From: Candidatus Azophilus lithoversatilis
GTDB lineage: Bacteria > Pseudomonadota > Gammaproteobacteria > Pseudomonadales > Azotimanducaceae
Length of the DNA: 33,452 bases
Assembly (NCBI GenBank): GCA_028278675.1
Contig: JAQAJJ010000031.1
Coordinates: forward strand, 32,243 to 65,694
Direction: 5' to 3'
Shown here: piece by piece, positions 1 to 7,503 of the stretch
Layout of the letters: each line of letters starts with the position of its first letter
Position numbering within the stretch: the first letter of the stretch is position 1
Notes under the pieces: generated by a model
Database searches by the model: none
Told to the model about the DNA's origin: nothing
The model's input: only the letters and a program-made list of their open reading frames with translations
Made by a program: the position numbers and the translations under genes

Positions 1-552
1 CGCTGGTCATTGTCCGGCACCCTCTACTGGACCGAGTTTTTCGACTTCATCTACCAGAGGGACACTGGCGCCGAAGACCATGGACTGCCCGTGCGGCTGT
101 TCGACCAGGATGACGCCACTTTTGCTGGCTTCGAGGTGGAGGGCTCCATCGTGGCGATGACTTGGACGGGCGGGCAACTCACGCTCTCCGCCTTCGCCGA
201 CACCGTTTCAGCGGAGTTGGAGGCCTCAGGCAACGACAACCTGCCACGGATTCCGCCGAGCCGAGCCGGGGCGGGCTTCGAGTTGACCCATGGCCCGTTC
301 GTCCTGGCGGTGGACTACCTGCGCGCCTTCAAGCAGGAAGACATCACGGACTACGAGTTGGCCACCAGCGCCTATGACGATCTGCGCGCCTACATGGATT
401 GGCACTTTATGGTCGGCGCCACCGAAATCAGCCTGTTCCTGGAAGGCCGCAACCTAACCGACGCCGAGCAGCGCAACCACACCTCCTACATCAAGGATGT
501 GGCCCCGGCGCCGGGACGGACCATTGAAGGCGGGGTGCGCGTTGTGTTCTAG
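1..552 (+). CDS. TonB-dependent outer-membrane receptor, C-terminal fragment (5' end outside window)
   Basis: The frame is already open at base 1, so this is the tail of a longer gene. The translated part alternates short polar and aromatic stretches, as in outer-membrane beta-strands. It has the typical end of the TonB-dependent receptor family: a 'GRNLTDAEQRNHTSYIKD' segment, then 'APAPGRT', and a terminal Phe, the usual signal for insertion by the BAM machinery. Such receptors import siderophores, cobalamin or other ligands using TonB energy; the ligand cannot be read from this fragment. The stop lies 66 bp before the molybdenum hydroxylase operon on the same strand, so co-transcription is possible but unproven. 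Confidence 0.85.
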   Translation, partial: RWSLSGTLYWTEFFDFIYQRDTGAEDHGLPVRLFDQDDATFAGFEVEGSIVAMTWTGGQLTLSAFADTVSAELEASGNDNLPRIPPSRAGAGFELTHGPFVLAVDYLRAFKQEDITDYELATSAYDDLRAYMDWHFMVGATEISLFLEGRNLTDAEQRNHTSYIKDVAPAPGRTIEGGVRVVF

Positions 553-618
553 GTCCTCCGAGTTTCCGCCGTTCCCCAAGCAGTGCTATGCTCAATCGAA
601 CAGGTCAACGGGGAGAGG

Positions 619-1206
619 ATGGACGTCAAGCTGAATCGGCGCCGGTTCATTAAGGGCGTGATCGCCTCCGGCATCGCCGCGGGCGCCGCCCGCCACGGCG
701 CCGCGGTGGCGGGCGGAGACCGGCCCGCCCAAGCCGTGGACCGGCTGCTGTCCCTCAAGATCAACGGCCGCATCCGGCGCGTGGACGTGCTGCCGCAGGA
801 GACCTTGGCCCACACCCTGCGCTACAGGCTCGGCCTGACGGGCACCAAGCTCGGCTGCAACCGGGGTGAGTGCGGCGCTTGCACGGTGCTCGTTGACGAC
901 GTGCCCCACTACGCCTGCTCCATGCTCACCCATAATGCCCGAGGCAAGGCGGTGCTCACCGTGGAGGGCCTGCAAAGCGCGGACGGCACCCTTCATCCCG
1001 TACAGCAGGCCTTTGTCGAGGAGCTCGCGCCCCAGTGCGGCTTCTGCACGCCGGGACAGATCATGGCCACCGTCGGCCTGCTGCGGACCAATCCGCAACC
1101 CACCCGCGAACAGGCGCGGCATGGCTTGTCGGGCAACCTGTGCCGCTGCGGCGCCTACGACCACTACCTCAACGCGGTGATGCGCGCTTCGGGCCAAGCC
1201 ACATGA
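619..1206 (+). CDS. [2Fe-2S] subunit of a molybdenum hydroxylase, Tat-exported (PaoA-like)
   Basis: This 195-aa iron-sulfur subunit belongs to the xanthine dehydrogenase/aldehyde oxidase superfamily and carries electrons from the molybdenum site to the FAD subunit. Residues 7-13 read RRRFIKG and are followed by an Ala/Gly-rich hydrophobic stretch, a twin-arginine signal that implies export of the folded complex to the periplasm. The plant-ferredoxin cluster uses Cys80, Cys85, Cys88 and Cys100. The second, helical [2Fe-2S] domain uses Cys140, Cys143, Cys175 and Cys177 (CGFC and CRC motifs). I chose the ATG at 619 because a GGGAGAGG Shine-Dalgarno lies directly upstream and the Tat signal starts there; an in-frame ATG at 583 is less likely. 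The stop overlaps the next start (ATGA). A Tat-bearing small subunit resembles E. coli PaoA. Confidence 0.93.
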   Translation: MDVKLNRRRFIKGVIASGIAAGAARHGAAVAGGDRPAQAVDRLLSLKINGRIRRVDVLPQETLAHTLRYRLGLTGTKLGCNRGECGACTVLVDDVPHYACSMLTHNARGKAVLTVEGLQSADGTLHPVQQAFVEELAPQCGFCTPGQIMATVGLLRTNPQPTREQARHGLSGNLCRCGAYDHYLNAVMRASGQAT

Positions 1207-3608
1207 CCTACAAGCACATCGGCAAGGACTTCACGCCACCGGACATCTTCGGCAAGGTCACCGGCAAGGCCAAGTACGCGGAGGACTTCACCGTCGACGG
1301 GATGGCCTACGCCCGCCTGCTGGTCAGTCCCATGCCCCACGCCCGGATCAAGAGGCTTGACCTAGGGCCAGCGCTGGCCATGGACGGCGTCTTTGGGGTG
1401 CTCACCGCCGACGATCTGCCAACGGTCGATGCGCCCAACGGCGGCATCCTGACCAATGAGCCGGTCTTCATCGGCGATCCGATCCTGGCGGTGGCGGCGG
1501 TGGACGAAAAGACTGCGGAAGACGCCATCGGCAAGATTGAAATTGAACTCGAACCCCTGCCTTTCACCGTCAACCCCACCGACAGCCTGAAGCCAGCCGG
1601 CCCAAACGCCCGCCAAGAGGGCAACATCTACGCCGGCAGCCCGCCGGAAGTCGGCGAGCTGCATTGGCGAAAGGAGGACGTGGAGCGCTTCCTGACCGGT
1701 GGCCAGCCAACCGCCGAAGCACCGATCGAGTGGCAATACGGCGACCTCGAGGCCAGCTTCGACAACGCAGCGGTCATCCTCACGGAGAGCTTCGTCACCA
1801 CCGGCTACGCGCACATGTCCATGGAGCCGCGCTCGGTGATGAGCTATTGGGAGAACGGCAAGTGCTTCGTGTACGGGTCCACCCAGAGCCAGAGCTTCAT
1901 CATGCCGTTTCTGGCGCCCATGGTCGGCGTCGCCCCGGAAAATCTGGTTTACGTCAGCGAATATTGCGGCGGTGGCTTTGGCTCCAAGATCTTCCCCTAC
2001 CCCACCATGGCCCTGCCCGCGCACTTTGCCAAGAAGCTCGGCCGTCCGGTCATGCTGCGCATCACCCGGGAGGAGGAGTACTACATCGGTTCGGCCCGGG
2101 TCGGCTTCCAAGGCTGGATCAAGGCGGGCTTCGCCGCCGACGGACGGGTCTGTGCCGTGGACCTCTACATTGTTCAGGACCTCGGGCCTAAGCGCGCCGG
2201 GGGCGACGCCTCCTCCGCTGGCGGCGCAGTCAGCATCCTCTACCAACCCGAAGCACTGCGTCTGCGCTCGGTGCCTGTGCTCACCAACACGACGCCCCGA
2301 GGTGCCCAGCGCGGGCCCGGGCAGAACCAGATCGCCGCCATTTTCGAGCCGATGATGGACAAGGCCGCTCAGGAACTGGGGCTGGATCGTGTAGCCATCC
2401 GCCACATCAACGCGCCCGACTCCAACGCCAAGTTGAACGCCGACCAAGGCCCGGTGACCAGCGCCTTCATGGCCGAGGCCCTGGCGCTGGGCGCCAAACG
2501 CTGGAACTGGACGGAAAAGACCAAGCGCAGCGGCCGCCGACGGGGCAGCAAAGTCACCGGCATCGGCGTCGGCCAAGGCTACCACGCGGCCGGCACCACC
2601 GGTTTCGACGGCTTGGTGCACATCACGCCCGACGGCAAGATCCATCTGCACAGCGGCGTCGGCAACCTCGGCACCTATTCCTACGCCTCCACCACCCGGG
2701 CGGCGGCCGAGGTCTTGAAGTGCGATTGGAGCCAATGCGAGGTCGTGCATGGCCGGTCTGCGGCGCATCTGCCCTGGAGCAGCTACCAGGCGGGCAGCGT
2801 CACCATCTTCACCCACACCCGGGCCAATCACGTCGCTGCCATGGACGCCGTGGCCAAGCTCAAGGAAGTCGCCGCAGCGGCACTCGGCGGCCAAGCCGAG
2901 GACTACGACATTGACGGCGAACGGGTGTTCCACCGCGCTCGCAAGTCCCGCGCCCTGTCCTACGGCGAGGCCGCGGCCAAGGCCATCGAGATGGGTGGCA
3001 GGTACAGTGGGGTCGAAGCGCCTGAGGACATTCACGACGTCACCAAGCGGGCGGTGGCGGGCATCGCCGGTCAAGGCTTGGTCGGCGTCGCCAAGGACAA
3101 TCTGCCCAAGCGGGGCACGGTCCCCGGCTTTGCGATCGGCTTCGTCGAGATCGAGCTGGACGTGGAAACCGGCAAGCACGAGATCATCGACTACCTGGCG
3201 GTGGGCGAGTGCGGCACCGTGGTGCATCCCTTGGGACTGGCCAATCAACTGCGCGGCGGCGGCGTCTGGGGGTTCGGCATGGCCACCACCGAGCGCCACG
3301 TTTACGACCCGCAAAACGGCCTGCCCGCCAATGTCGGCTTCTACCAATGCAAGCCGCCCACTTACCTCGACGTGCCGAGCCGAATGGACTGGGCGGCGAC
3401 CGACATCCCCGACCCCGACAATCCGGTCGGCGCCCGGGGCATCGGCGAACCGGCCATGGGCTGCGCCGTCGCCGCGGTGATGTGCGCCCTCTCCGATGCC
3501 TTGGGCGGGCACCTGTTCAATCGCACCCCCGTTACGCCGGACGTCATCCTAAGCCACATCGCCGGGCTGCCGCCGACCTCCGGTCCGCTCGCCATCAACA
3601 CGTTCTGA
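1203..3608 (+). CDS. Molybdopterin-binding catalytic subunit of a xanthine dehydrogenase-family hydroxylase
   Basis: This 801-aa large subunit binds the molybdopterin cofactor and hydroxylates the substrate, probably an aldehyde or N-heterocycle. The N-terminal aldehyde oxidase a/b hammerhead domain is visible at 'DIFGKVTGKAKYAEDF' and is followed by two Moco-binding domains. Visible cofactor-site motifs are 'YCGGGFGSK', 'RGAQRGPGQNQ' and, near the C-terminus, 'GARGIGEPAMG'; its Glu, about residue 749, matches the conserved catalytic glutamate. The ATG at 1203 overlaps the upstream stop, so translation is probably coupled. No export signal of its own is seen, consistent with hitch-hiking on the Tat signal of the small subunit. 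The order is small-large-FAD, unlike paoABC (small-FAD-large). The substrate cannot be assigned from sequence. Confidence 0.93.
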   Translation: MTYKHIGKDFTPPDIFGKVTGKAKYAEDFTVDGMAYARLLVSPMPHARIKRLDLGPALAMDGVFGVLTADDLPTVDAPNGGILTNEPVFIGDPILAVAAVDEKTAEDAIGKIEIELEPLPFTVNPTDSLKPAGPNARQEGNIYAGSPPEVGELHWRKEDVERFLTGGQPTAEAPIEWQYGDLEASFDNAAVILTESFVTTGYAHMSMEPRSVMSYWENGKCFVYGSTQSQSFIMPFLAPMVGVAPENLVYVSEYCGGGFGSKIFPYPTMALPAHFAKKLGRPVMLRITREEEYYIGSARVGFQGWIKAGFAADGRVCAVDLYIVQDLGPKRAGGDASSAGGAVSILYQPEALRLRSVPVLTNTTPRGAQRGPGQNQIAAIFEPMMDKAAQELGLDRVAIRHINAPDSNAKLNADQGPVTSAFMAEALALGAKRWNWTEKTKRSGRRRGSKVTGIGVGQGYHAAGTTGFDGLVHITPDGKIHLHSGVGNLGTYSYASTTRAAAEVLKCDWSQCEVVHGRSAAHLPWSSYQAGSVTIFTHTRANHVAAMDAVAKLKEVAAAALGGQAEDYDIDGERVFHRARKSRALSYGEAAAKAIEMGGRYSGVEAPEDIHDVTKRAVAGIAGQGLVGVAKDNLPKRGTVPGFAIGFVEIELDVETGKHEIIDYLAVGECGTVVHPLGLANQLRGGGVWGFGMATTERHVYDPQNGLPANVGFYQCKPPTYLDVPSRMDWAATDIPDPDNPVGARGIGEPAMGCAVAAVMCALSDALGGHLFNRTPVTPDVILSHIAGLPPTSGPLAINTF

Positions 3609-3955
3609 TGAAAGCCCTTAGCTTGCCCCAGAACGGCACGCCGCCGACGCCGAAGGAACATCCGGCCAGCCGACGGGCTGTCTCCATTTGCTCCATGAAA
3701 GCCCTTAGCTTGCCCCAGAACGGCACGCCGCCGACACCGAAGGAGCATCCGGCCAGCCGACGGGCTGTCTCCATTTGCTCCATGAAAGCCCTTAGCTTGC
3801 CCCAGAACGGCACGCCGCCGACGCCGAAGGAGCATCCGGCCAGCCGACGGGCTGTCTCCATTTGCTCCATGAAAGCCCTTAGCTTGGCCCAGAGCGGCAC
3901 GCCGCCGACGCCGAAGGAACAACCGGCCAGCCGACAGGCTGTCTCCATTTGTTTC
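3608..3955 (+). repeat. Four-copy 87-bp perfect-period tandem array inside the hydroxylase operon
   Basis: Copies start at 3608, 3695, 3782 and 3869, each exactly 87 bp. Copies 1-3 differ at only two positions, both silent in the frame starting with ATG at 3608. Copy 4 has about six differences and is the diverged edge. Each copy opens with ATGAAAGCCC and holds a small hairpin, CAGCC-GACG-GGCTG, whose stem is kept in copy 4 (loop GACA). Since 87 is divisible by 3, the array stays open in the plus frame, giving a potential 119-aa protein 3608-3967 of four 29-residue units beginning MKALSLPQNGTPPTPKE. At least two minus-strand frames are also open. The first ATG overlaps the upstream stop (TGATG). 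No Shine-Dalgarno precedes the repeat ATGs. I favour a DNA/RNA repeat over a protein, with low certainty. Confidence 0.95.
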
Positions 3956-3971
3956 ACAAAAGGATAGGAGA

Positions 3972-4967
3972 ATGGCCGCCTACGACGTGATGCCGGACAT
4001 CGAGCTCTACCAACCCGCGACGGTGGAGGATGCCACCGAACTGGCGGCGCGGCTTGAGGGCACTGCCTGGCTGTTGGCCGGCGGGCAGGACACCTACGGT
4101 TGGCTCAAGGATCGGGCCAAGACCGCCTCGGCGATGATCGACCTCAAGGGCATCGACGCGCTCAAGGGCATCCGCGAAATTCCAGGCGGCGTCGAAATCG
4201 GGGCGCTGACCACCCTCACGGAAATCACTCAACATCCGCTGATCGACGAACGCTACCCACTGCTGCGCGAAGCGGCAGCGGTGGTTGCCAGTCCGCAAAT
4301 CCGCAACATGGGCACCTTGGGCGGCAATCTCTGCCAAGACACCCGCTGCTGGTACTACCGGCGGGGGCTTTCCTGCTACCGCGCCGGCGGCAACATCTGC
4401 TACGCGGACAGCCCGGCGGGCATGAATCGGGAACACGCCCTGTTCGGCGCCAGCCGCTGCGTGGCCGTCTCCCCGTCCGACACCGCCACCGCCTTGTGCG
4501 CTCTGGACGCGACGATGATCGCCACCAGCCGGCGCGGCAGCCGGGAAATCCCGGCAGGCGACTTCTTCGTTGGCCCCGACGTGGACATCATCAACATGAC
4601 GGCCTTGGCGGCAGACGAAGTGCTGGTGTCGGTGCGCCTGCCGGACGGTTGGGCGAGCGCCGAGTTTCATTTCGAGAAGGTCGCCGACCGCAACGTCTGG
4701 GACTTCGCGCTGGTCAGCATCGCCGCCGCCCTGCGCATGCGCGGCGAGCGCATTGAAAGCGCCCGCTTGGTCTGCGGCGGGGTCGCCTGCGTGCCCTACC
4801 GGTTGCCCGCGGTCGAACGGGCCGTGGTCGGCAAACCCCGCTCCGAAAGCACCGGCCAGCAGGCCGCACACTTGGCCAGCCGAGGTGCGGCGCCCCTCAA
4901 CCACAACCAGTTCAAGGCGCCGCTGATGGAAAACCTCGTGCGCCGGGCGCTGCGCGGCAGGGCCTAA
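3972..4967 (+). CDS. FAD-binding subunit of the molybdenum hydroxylase, with extra cysteines for a [4Fe-4S] cluster
   Basis: This 331-aa subunit takes electrons from the [2Fe-2S] subunit onto FAD. The CoxM/xanthine dehydrogenase FAD fold shows as 'AWLLAGGQDTYGWLKD' near residue 35 and 'RNMGTLGGNLCQD' near 110-123. Cysteines cluster at 121, 126, 135, 143 and 163, in a context (CQDTRCWYYRRGLSC, then a downstream CY and RC) that resembles the [4Fe-4S] insert of 4-hydroxybenzoyl-CoA reductase beta subunit and PaoB, absent from classical xanthine dehydrogenases. The start ATG at 3972 has a GATAGGAG Shine-Dalgarno just after the 87-bp array. That the cluster is present is inferred from cysteine spacing. 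Confidence 0.92.
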   Translation: MAAYDVMPDIELYQPATVEDATELAARLEGTAWLLAGGQDTYGWLKDRAKTASAMIDLKGIDALKGIREIPGGVEIGALTTLTEITQHPLIDERYPLLREAAAVVASPQIRNMGTLGGNLCQDTRCWYYRRGLSCYRAGGNICYADSPAGMNREHALFGASRCVAVSPSDTATALCALDATMIATSRRGSREIPAGDFFVGPDVDIINMTALAADEVLVSVRLPDGWASAEFHFEKVADRNVWDFALVSIAAALRMRGERIESARLVCGGVACVPYRLPAVERAVVGKPRSESTGQQAAHLASRGAAPLNHNQFKAPLMENLVRRALRGRA

Positions 4968-4970
4968 CGA

Positions 4971-5148
4971 GGCGATGCATCAGATCCGTGAGTGGGCGGT
5001 CGCCGGGCGCATTCGGAGACTAATGTGAAGGCCTCATCCCGCGATCAGGAAGAAAACGGGGCGATGCATCAGACTCATCAGTGGGCAGTCGCCGGACGCA
5101 AAAGATGAGTCCCTCGGCAACCCTTACCCGCGATCAGGAAGCATAGGC
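4971..5148 (+). repeat. Imperfect 89-bp tandem duplication upstream of the cytochrome b gene
   Basis: Two copies, 4971-5059 and 5060-5148, have exactly 89-bp spacing. The left ends (GGCGATGCATCAGA, then GTGGGC.GTCGCCGG) and the right ends (CCCGCGATCAGGAAG) match, while the middles have diverged. Each copy ends with the Shine-Dalgarno-like AGGAAG; the second is the only purine-rich stretch upstream of the ATG at 5156. No credible gene fits between 4968 and 5155. The opening bases resemble the sequence after the hslU stop (23281-23303). Confidence 0.8.
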
Positions 5149-5155
5149 GCCGCCC

Positions 5156-5951
5156 ATGGAGATTGTTCGATACCGAGAGGATGTCTGGGGCCGTGAAGTG
5201 CTTCTGGGCGCGTCCTGGGAGCTCCTGTGGCTGGTCATCGCCGCCACCTTCATCCTCATCATGGTCCATGCCGCCATCATGCTGGCGCGCAAGTCCCGGT
5301 CGCGCCCCTCGCCGGACGGCGAGCGGGTCAGCCGCCATGCCGCGCTGGACCGTTGGTTTCACTGGATTCCTGCTGGCCACCGGGGTGCTGCCCATCGTCG
5401 GCGTCAAGTTTCCCTGGCTAACCGCCCATTGGGTGGCCGGCATCGTGCTGACTGCCGCCATCGTCTTCCACATCGTCCGCTCGCTGTTCTGGAAGGACTT
5501 GGCCGCTGTCTGGATCAAGCCCAGCGACCTCGCCGAACTCACCGGCGGTTCTGCGGCGCCCCTGCCAGGCAAGTACTCGCTGGCGCAGAAGGGCATGCAC
5601 TTGGTCATGGCGGTGCTGGTGCTCATTGCCGTGGGCACCGGGATCGCCATGCTGGCGCAAATCGACACCCCCTGGTGGGAACGGAGCAACCTCTTAAGCG
5701 AATCAGCGCTGGGTTGGATGTTCCTGCTGCACGGCCTGTCCACCCTGGGCCTGATCGGCTTCGCCGCCCTGCACCTGTACTTCACCGCCCGCCCGGAAAA
5801 GCAGTTCTACCTCCGCTCCATGATCAAGGGCTGGGTCAGCCGCTCCGAATTGACTGCCCACCACGACCCCGCCCGATGGACCCCGGATGCGGTAGCCAGC
5901 GAGGACGCCGCGACCGAAGCGCCACCCGGCCTAGGCGCCGATGCGCGTTGA
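5156..5951 (+). pseudogene. Membrane cytochrome b (formate dehydrogenase gamma / cytochrome b561-like), frameshifted
   Basis: The protein would be a di-heme b-type membrane cytochrome carrying electrons from the periplasmic hydroxylase to quinone. The start is legible in the frame of ATG 5156: a membrane helix at about residues 22-46, then 'RHAALDRWFHW' with a putative heme His. After about 5366 sense continues in the +1 frame, 'LLATGVLPIVGVKFPW', then 'AHWVAGIVLTAAIVFH', 'KGMHLVMAVLVLIAVGTG', 'FLLHGLSTLGLIGF' and 'HLYFTARPEKQFY', ending at 5951. Measured against my memory of the family, about seven residues are missing at the junction, suggesting a net loss near 20 nt rather than a one-base error. 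The gene is either inactivated in this genome or misassembled. Confidence 0.85.
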
Positions 5952-6307
5952 CCAACCTCAGGGAACACATCGAGACCATTGAAGCGGGCTACGAGTTTCT
6001 GCTCGCCTACGCCGCCCAAGGCCGCATCGACGAAGACCGCGCCCACCCCGGCCCCTACGCCAGCGACACCCTTGAAGCCATGCAGGCGGCCCTGACCGGC
6101 ATAAAGTCCGGCCTGGACCCGAACGCCGACCCCTTCCACCCTGTGGTCCACAATGACATCGACAAGGCCCAAGCCCTCATCGGCTTTGTGCTCAATTCCC
6201 CACCCTTGAGCTCCGAAGCCGTGGACAACCTAAACGTGTCCATCCACCTGCGCACCCTGCTGACGGACGTCTTCGTGCTGAGCGGGCGTATGGACAGCAA
6301 CACATGA
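5948..6307 (+). CDS. Small unrecognised protein coupled to the cytochrome and HNH genes
   Basis: I do not recognise this family. The likely start is TTG at 5948, overlapping the cytochrome stop (TTGA); this gives 119 aa. The stop overlaps the ATG of the HNH gene (ATGA). The sequence is predicted helical and soluble: 'NLREHIETIEAGYEFLLAYA' at the start, a Pro/Asp-rich middle, and 'NVSIHLRTLLTDVFVLSGRM' at the end. There is no signal peptide, membrane span or cysteine motif. Codon use is like the hydroxylase genes, with G/C third positions, which supports real coding. Position after a redox cytochrome suggests an accessory role for the hydroxylase, but this is a guess. Confidence 0.65.
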   Translation: MTNLREHIETIEAGYEFLLAYAAQGRIDEDRAHPGPYASDTLEAMQAALTGIKSGLDPNADPFHPVVHNDIDKAQALIGFVLNSPPLSSEAVDNLNVSIHLRTLLTDVFVLSGRMDSNT

Positions 6308-7482
6308 AAGTCAGGTGCTTAACAGACAGCGGCATTGGTCATTTCAGGGATTACTTGGCGCGGCTGCGCGAAGATGGAGGGACGCCGCCACCCGCGGAGC
6401 TGCTCACCGATCCCAAACACTCGGTGCGATTCGAAGCCGGCGAAGCATTGGTCGAATCTCGAGACTTCGACAACCGGCACACCTTTGCGTCGTACATTGA
6501 TCGCCAGTTCCGCAACGCCGGGACTTCCGAAGACGCTGATCAGCTTGGGCTGTGGGAATGGCTGTCGCTCTTCTATTTCGATGCGGTCTGCCCCACATCC
6601 AGCGCCGGGGTGCGCAAACCCTACGATGATGCGCGGCATTTGGTAAATCGGGCCATCCGGCGGCAAGGCCGCCGCCACCTGCTGCGCGGCTCCTACCTGC
6701 TCTTCCGTGAGTACGCCGGGGGTGTCGATGGAGAACTGGATCTTCTCTTGGCCTACCCGCTTCACAAATATGGCGTGGCGGCGACCGCCTTGGGTGAGCG
6801 CCAGGGCCGAGTCATGAGCAGTCCGGGCGCCCTCAGCGCGGCGAGCCAACTGTACTTCGACAGTGCTACAGGCAAGCCGAAGCATGGCTATTCGAACCAA
6901 TCCAACGGCCTGCGGGCATTCTGCAAGTTCCTATCCAACATGCCGGCCCACTTCAACCTCACCAACCTGTCCGCCGACACCATCATGGCCATGCTGCCAG
7001 CAGAATTCGACTCTTGGGCGGGACGAGAGGCAGAAGGTCATTTCACGGCGACGCCGGGAAATCTCGACGCCGTGCTGCAAGATCTATACGCCCGTGAATT
7101 GGCGCCAAGGGAAGTCCGAGTCCGCTCAGATCTCTTTCGCTGTCGAATTCTAGAAGCGTATCAGTCGTCCTGCGCGATATCTGGAGTGGGGCTGGATGAC
7201 GCATCAGGAGCAGCTCACATCATTCCGGTGCACAGAGGCGGTAGGGACGTCGTGCAAAATGGGCTGGCCCTCACCCGAACCCTGCACTGGGCTTTTGATC
7301 ACGGATTGATCTGGATTGGCGGAGACCTGCGCCTATCGGTGTCCACCCGCGCAAGCCGTACCGAGCGCAATCAATGGTTGATGCAATTTGACGGCAAGCC
7401 TATGACGGAGCCCGCATCCCATGCTGACCGGCCACATCCCGAGGCGCTTCGCTGGCATGCCACGCAGGTCGCCGGCGTTTGA
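6304..7482 (+). CDS. HNH endonuclease domain protein (putative restriction endonuclease)
   Basis: This 392-aa protein has a C-terminal HNH_2-type nuclease domain at roughly residues 278-345. It shows 'CRILEAYQSSCAISGV', then 'AAHIIPVHRGGRDVVQNGLAL' (first His and the Asn) and 'WAFDHGLIWI' (final His region). Proteins of this layout are usually annotated as HNH restriction endonucleases. The N-terminal 270 residues are unfamiliar and may recognise DNA. The ATG at 6304 overlaps the upstream stop. Third-position A/T and codons such as ATA and AGA look commoner here than in neighbours, consistent with horizontal acquisition, though I did not compute this. It sits directly before a vsr gene, supporting a restriction-related island, but no methyltransferase gene is in the window. 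Confidence 0.85.
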   Translation: MKVRCLTDSGIGHFRDYLARLREDGGTPPPAELLTDPKHSVRFEAGEALVESRDFDNRHTFASYIDRQFRNAGTSEDADQLGLWEWLSLFYFDAVCPTSSAGVRKPYDDARHLVNRAIRRQGRRHLLRGSYLLFREYAGGVDGELDLLLAYPLHKYGVAATALGERQGRVMSSPGALSAASQLYFDSATGKPKHGYSNQSNGLRAFCKFLSNMPAHFNLTNLSADTIMAMLPAEFDSWAGREAEGHFTATPGNLDAVLQDLYARELAPREVRVRSDLFRCRILEAYQSSCAISGVGLDDASGAAHIIPVHRGGRDVVQNGLALTRTLHWAFDHGLIWIGGDLRLSVSTRASRTERNQWLMQFDGKPMTEPASHADRPHPEALRWHATQVAGV

Positions 7483-7503
7483 TTGCTGCCGCACGCACTT
7501 CCC

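Noticed and set aside
553-618. TATGCT -10-like box before the [2Fe-2S] subunit
   Set aside because: No -35 at a proper distance; too common by chance to report as a promoter.
1362-3512. Long minus-strand open frame opposite the molybdopterin subunit
   Set aside because: It is the antisense shadow of a well-supported gene in high-GC DNA; its translation is rich in Ala, Gly, His and Arg and has no family features.
3608-3955. CRISPR array or DGR template repeat
   Set aside because: The copies are contiguous with no unique spacers, no cas genes and no reverse transcriptase in the window.
3595-3957. Minus-strand 29-residue repeat protein from the 87-bp array
   Set aside because: It is open only because the period is a multiple of three; there is no ribosome-binding site and it opposes the operon. 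Kept only as a possibility in the array entry.
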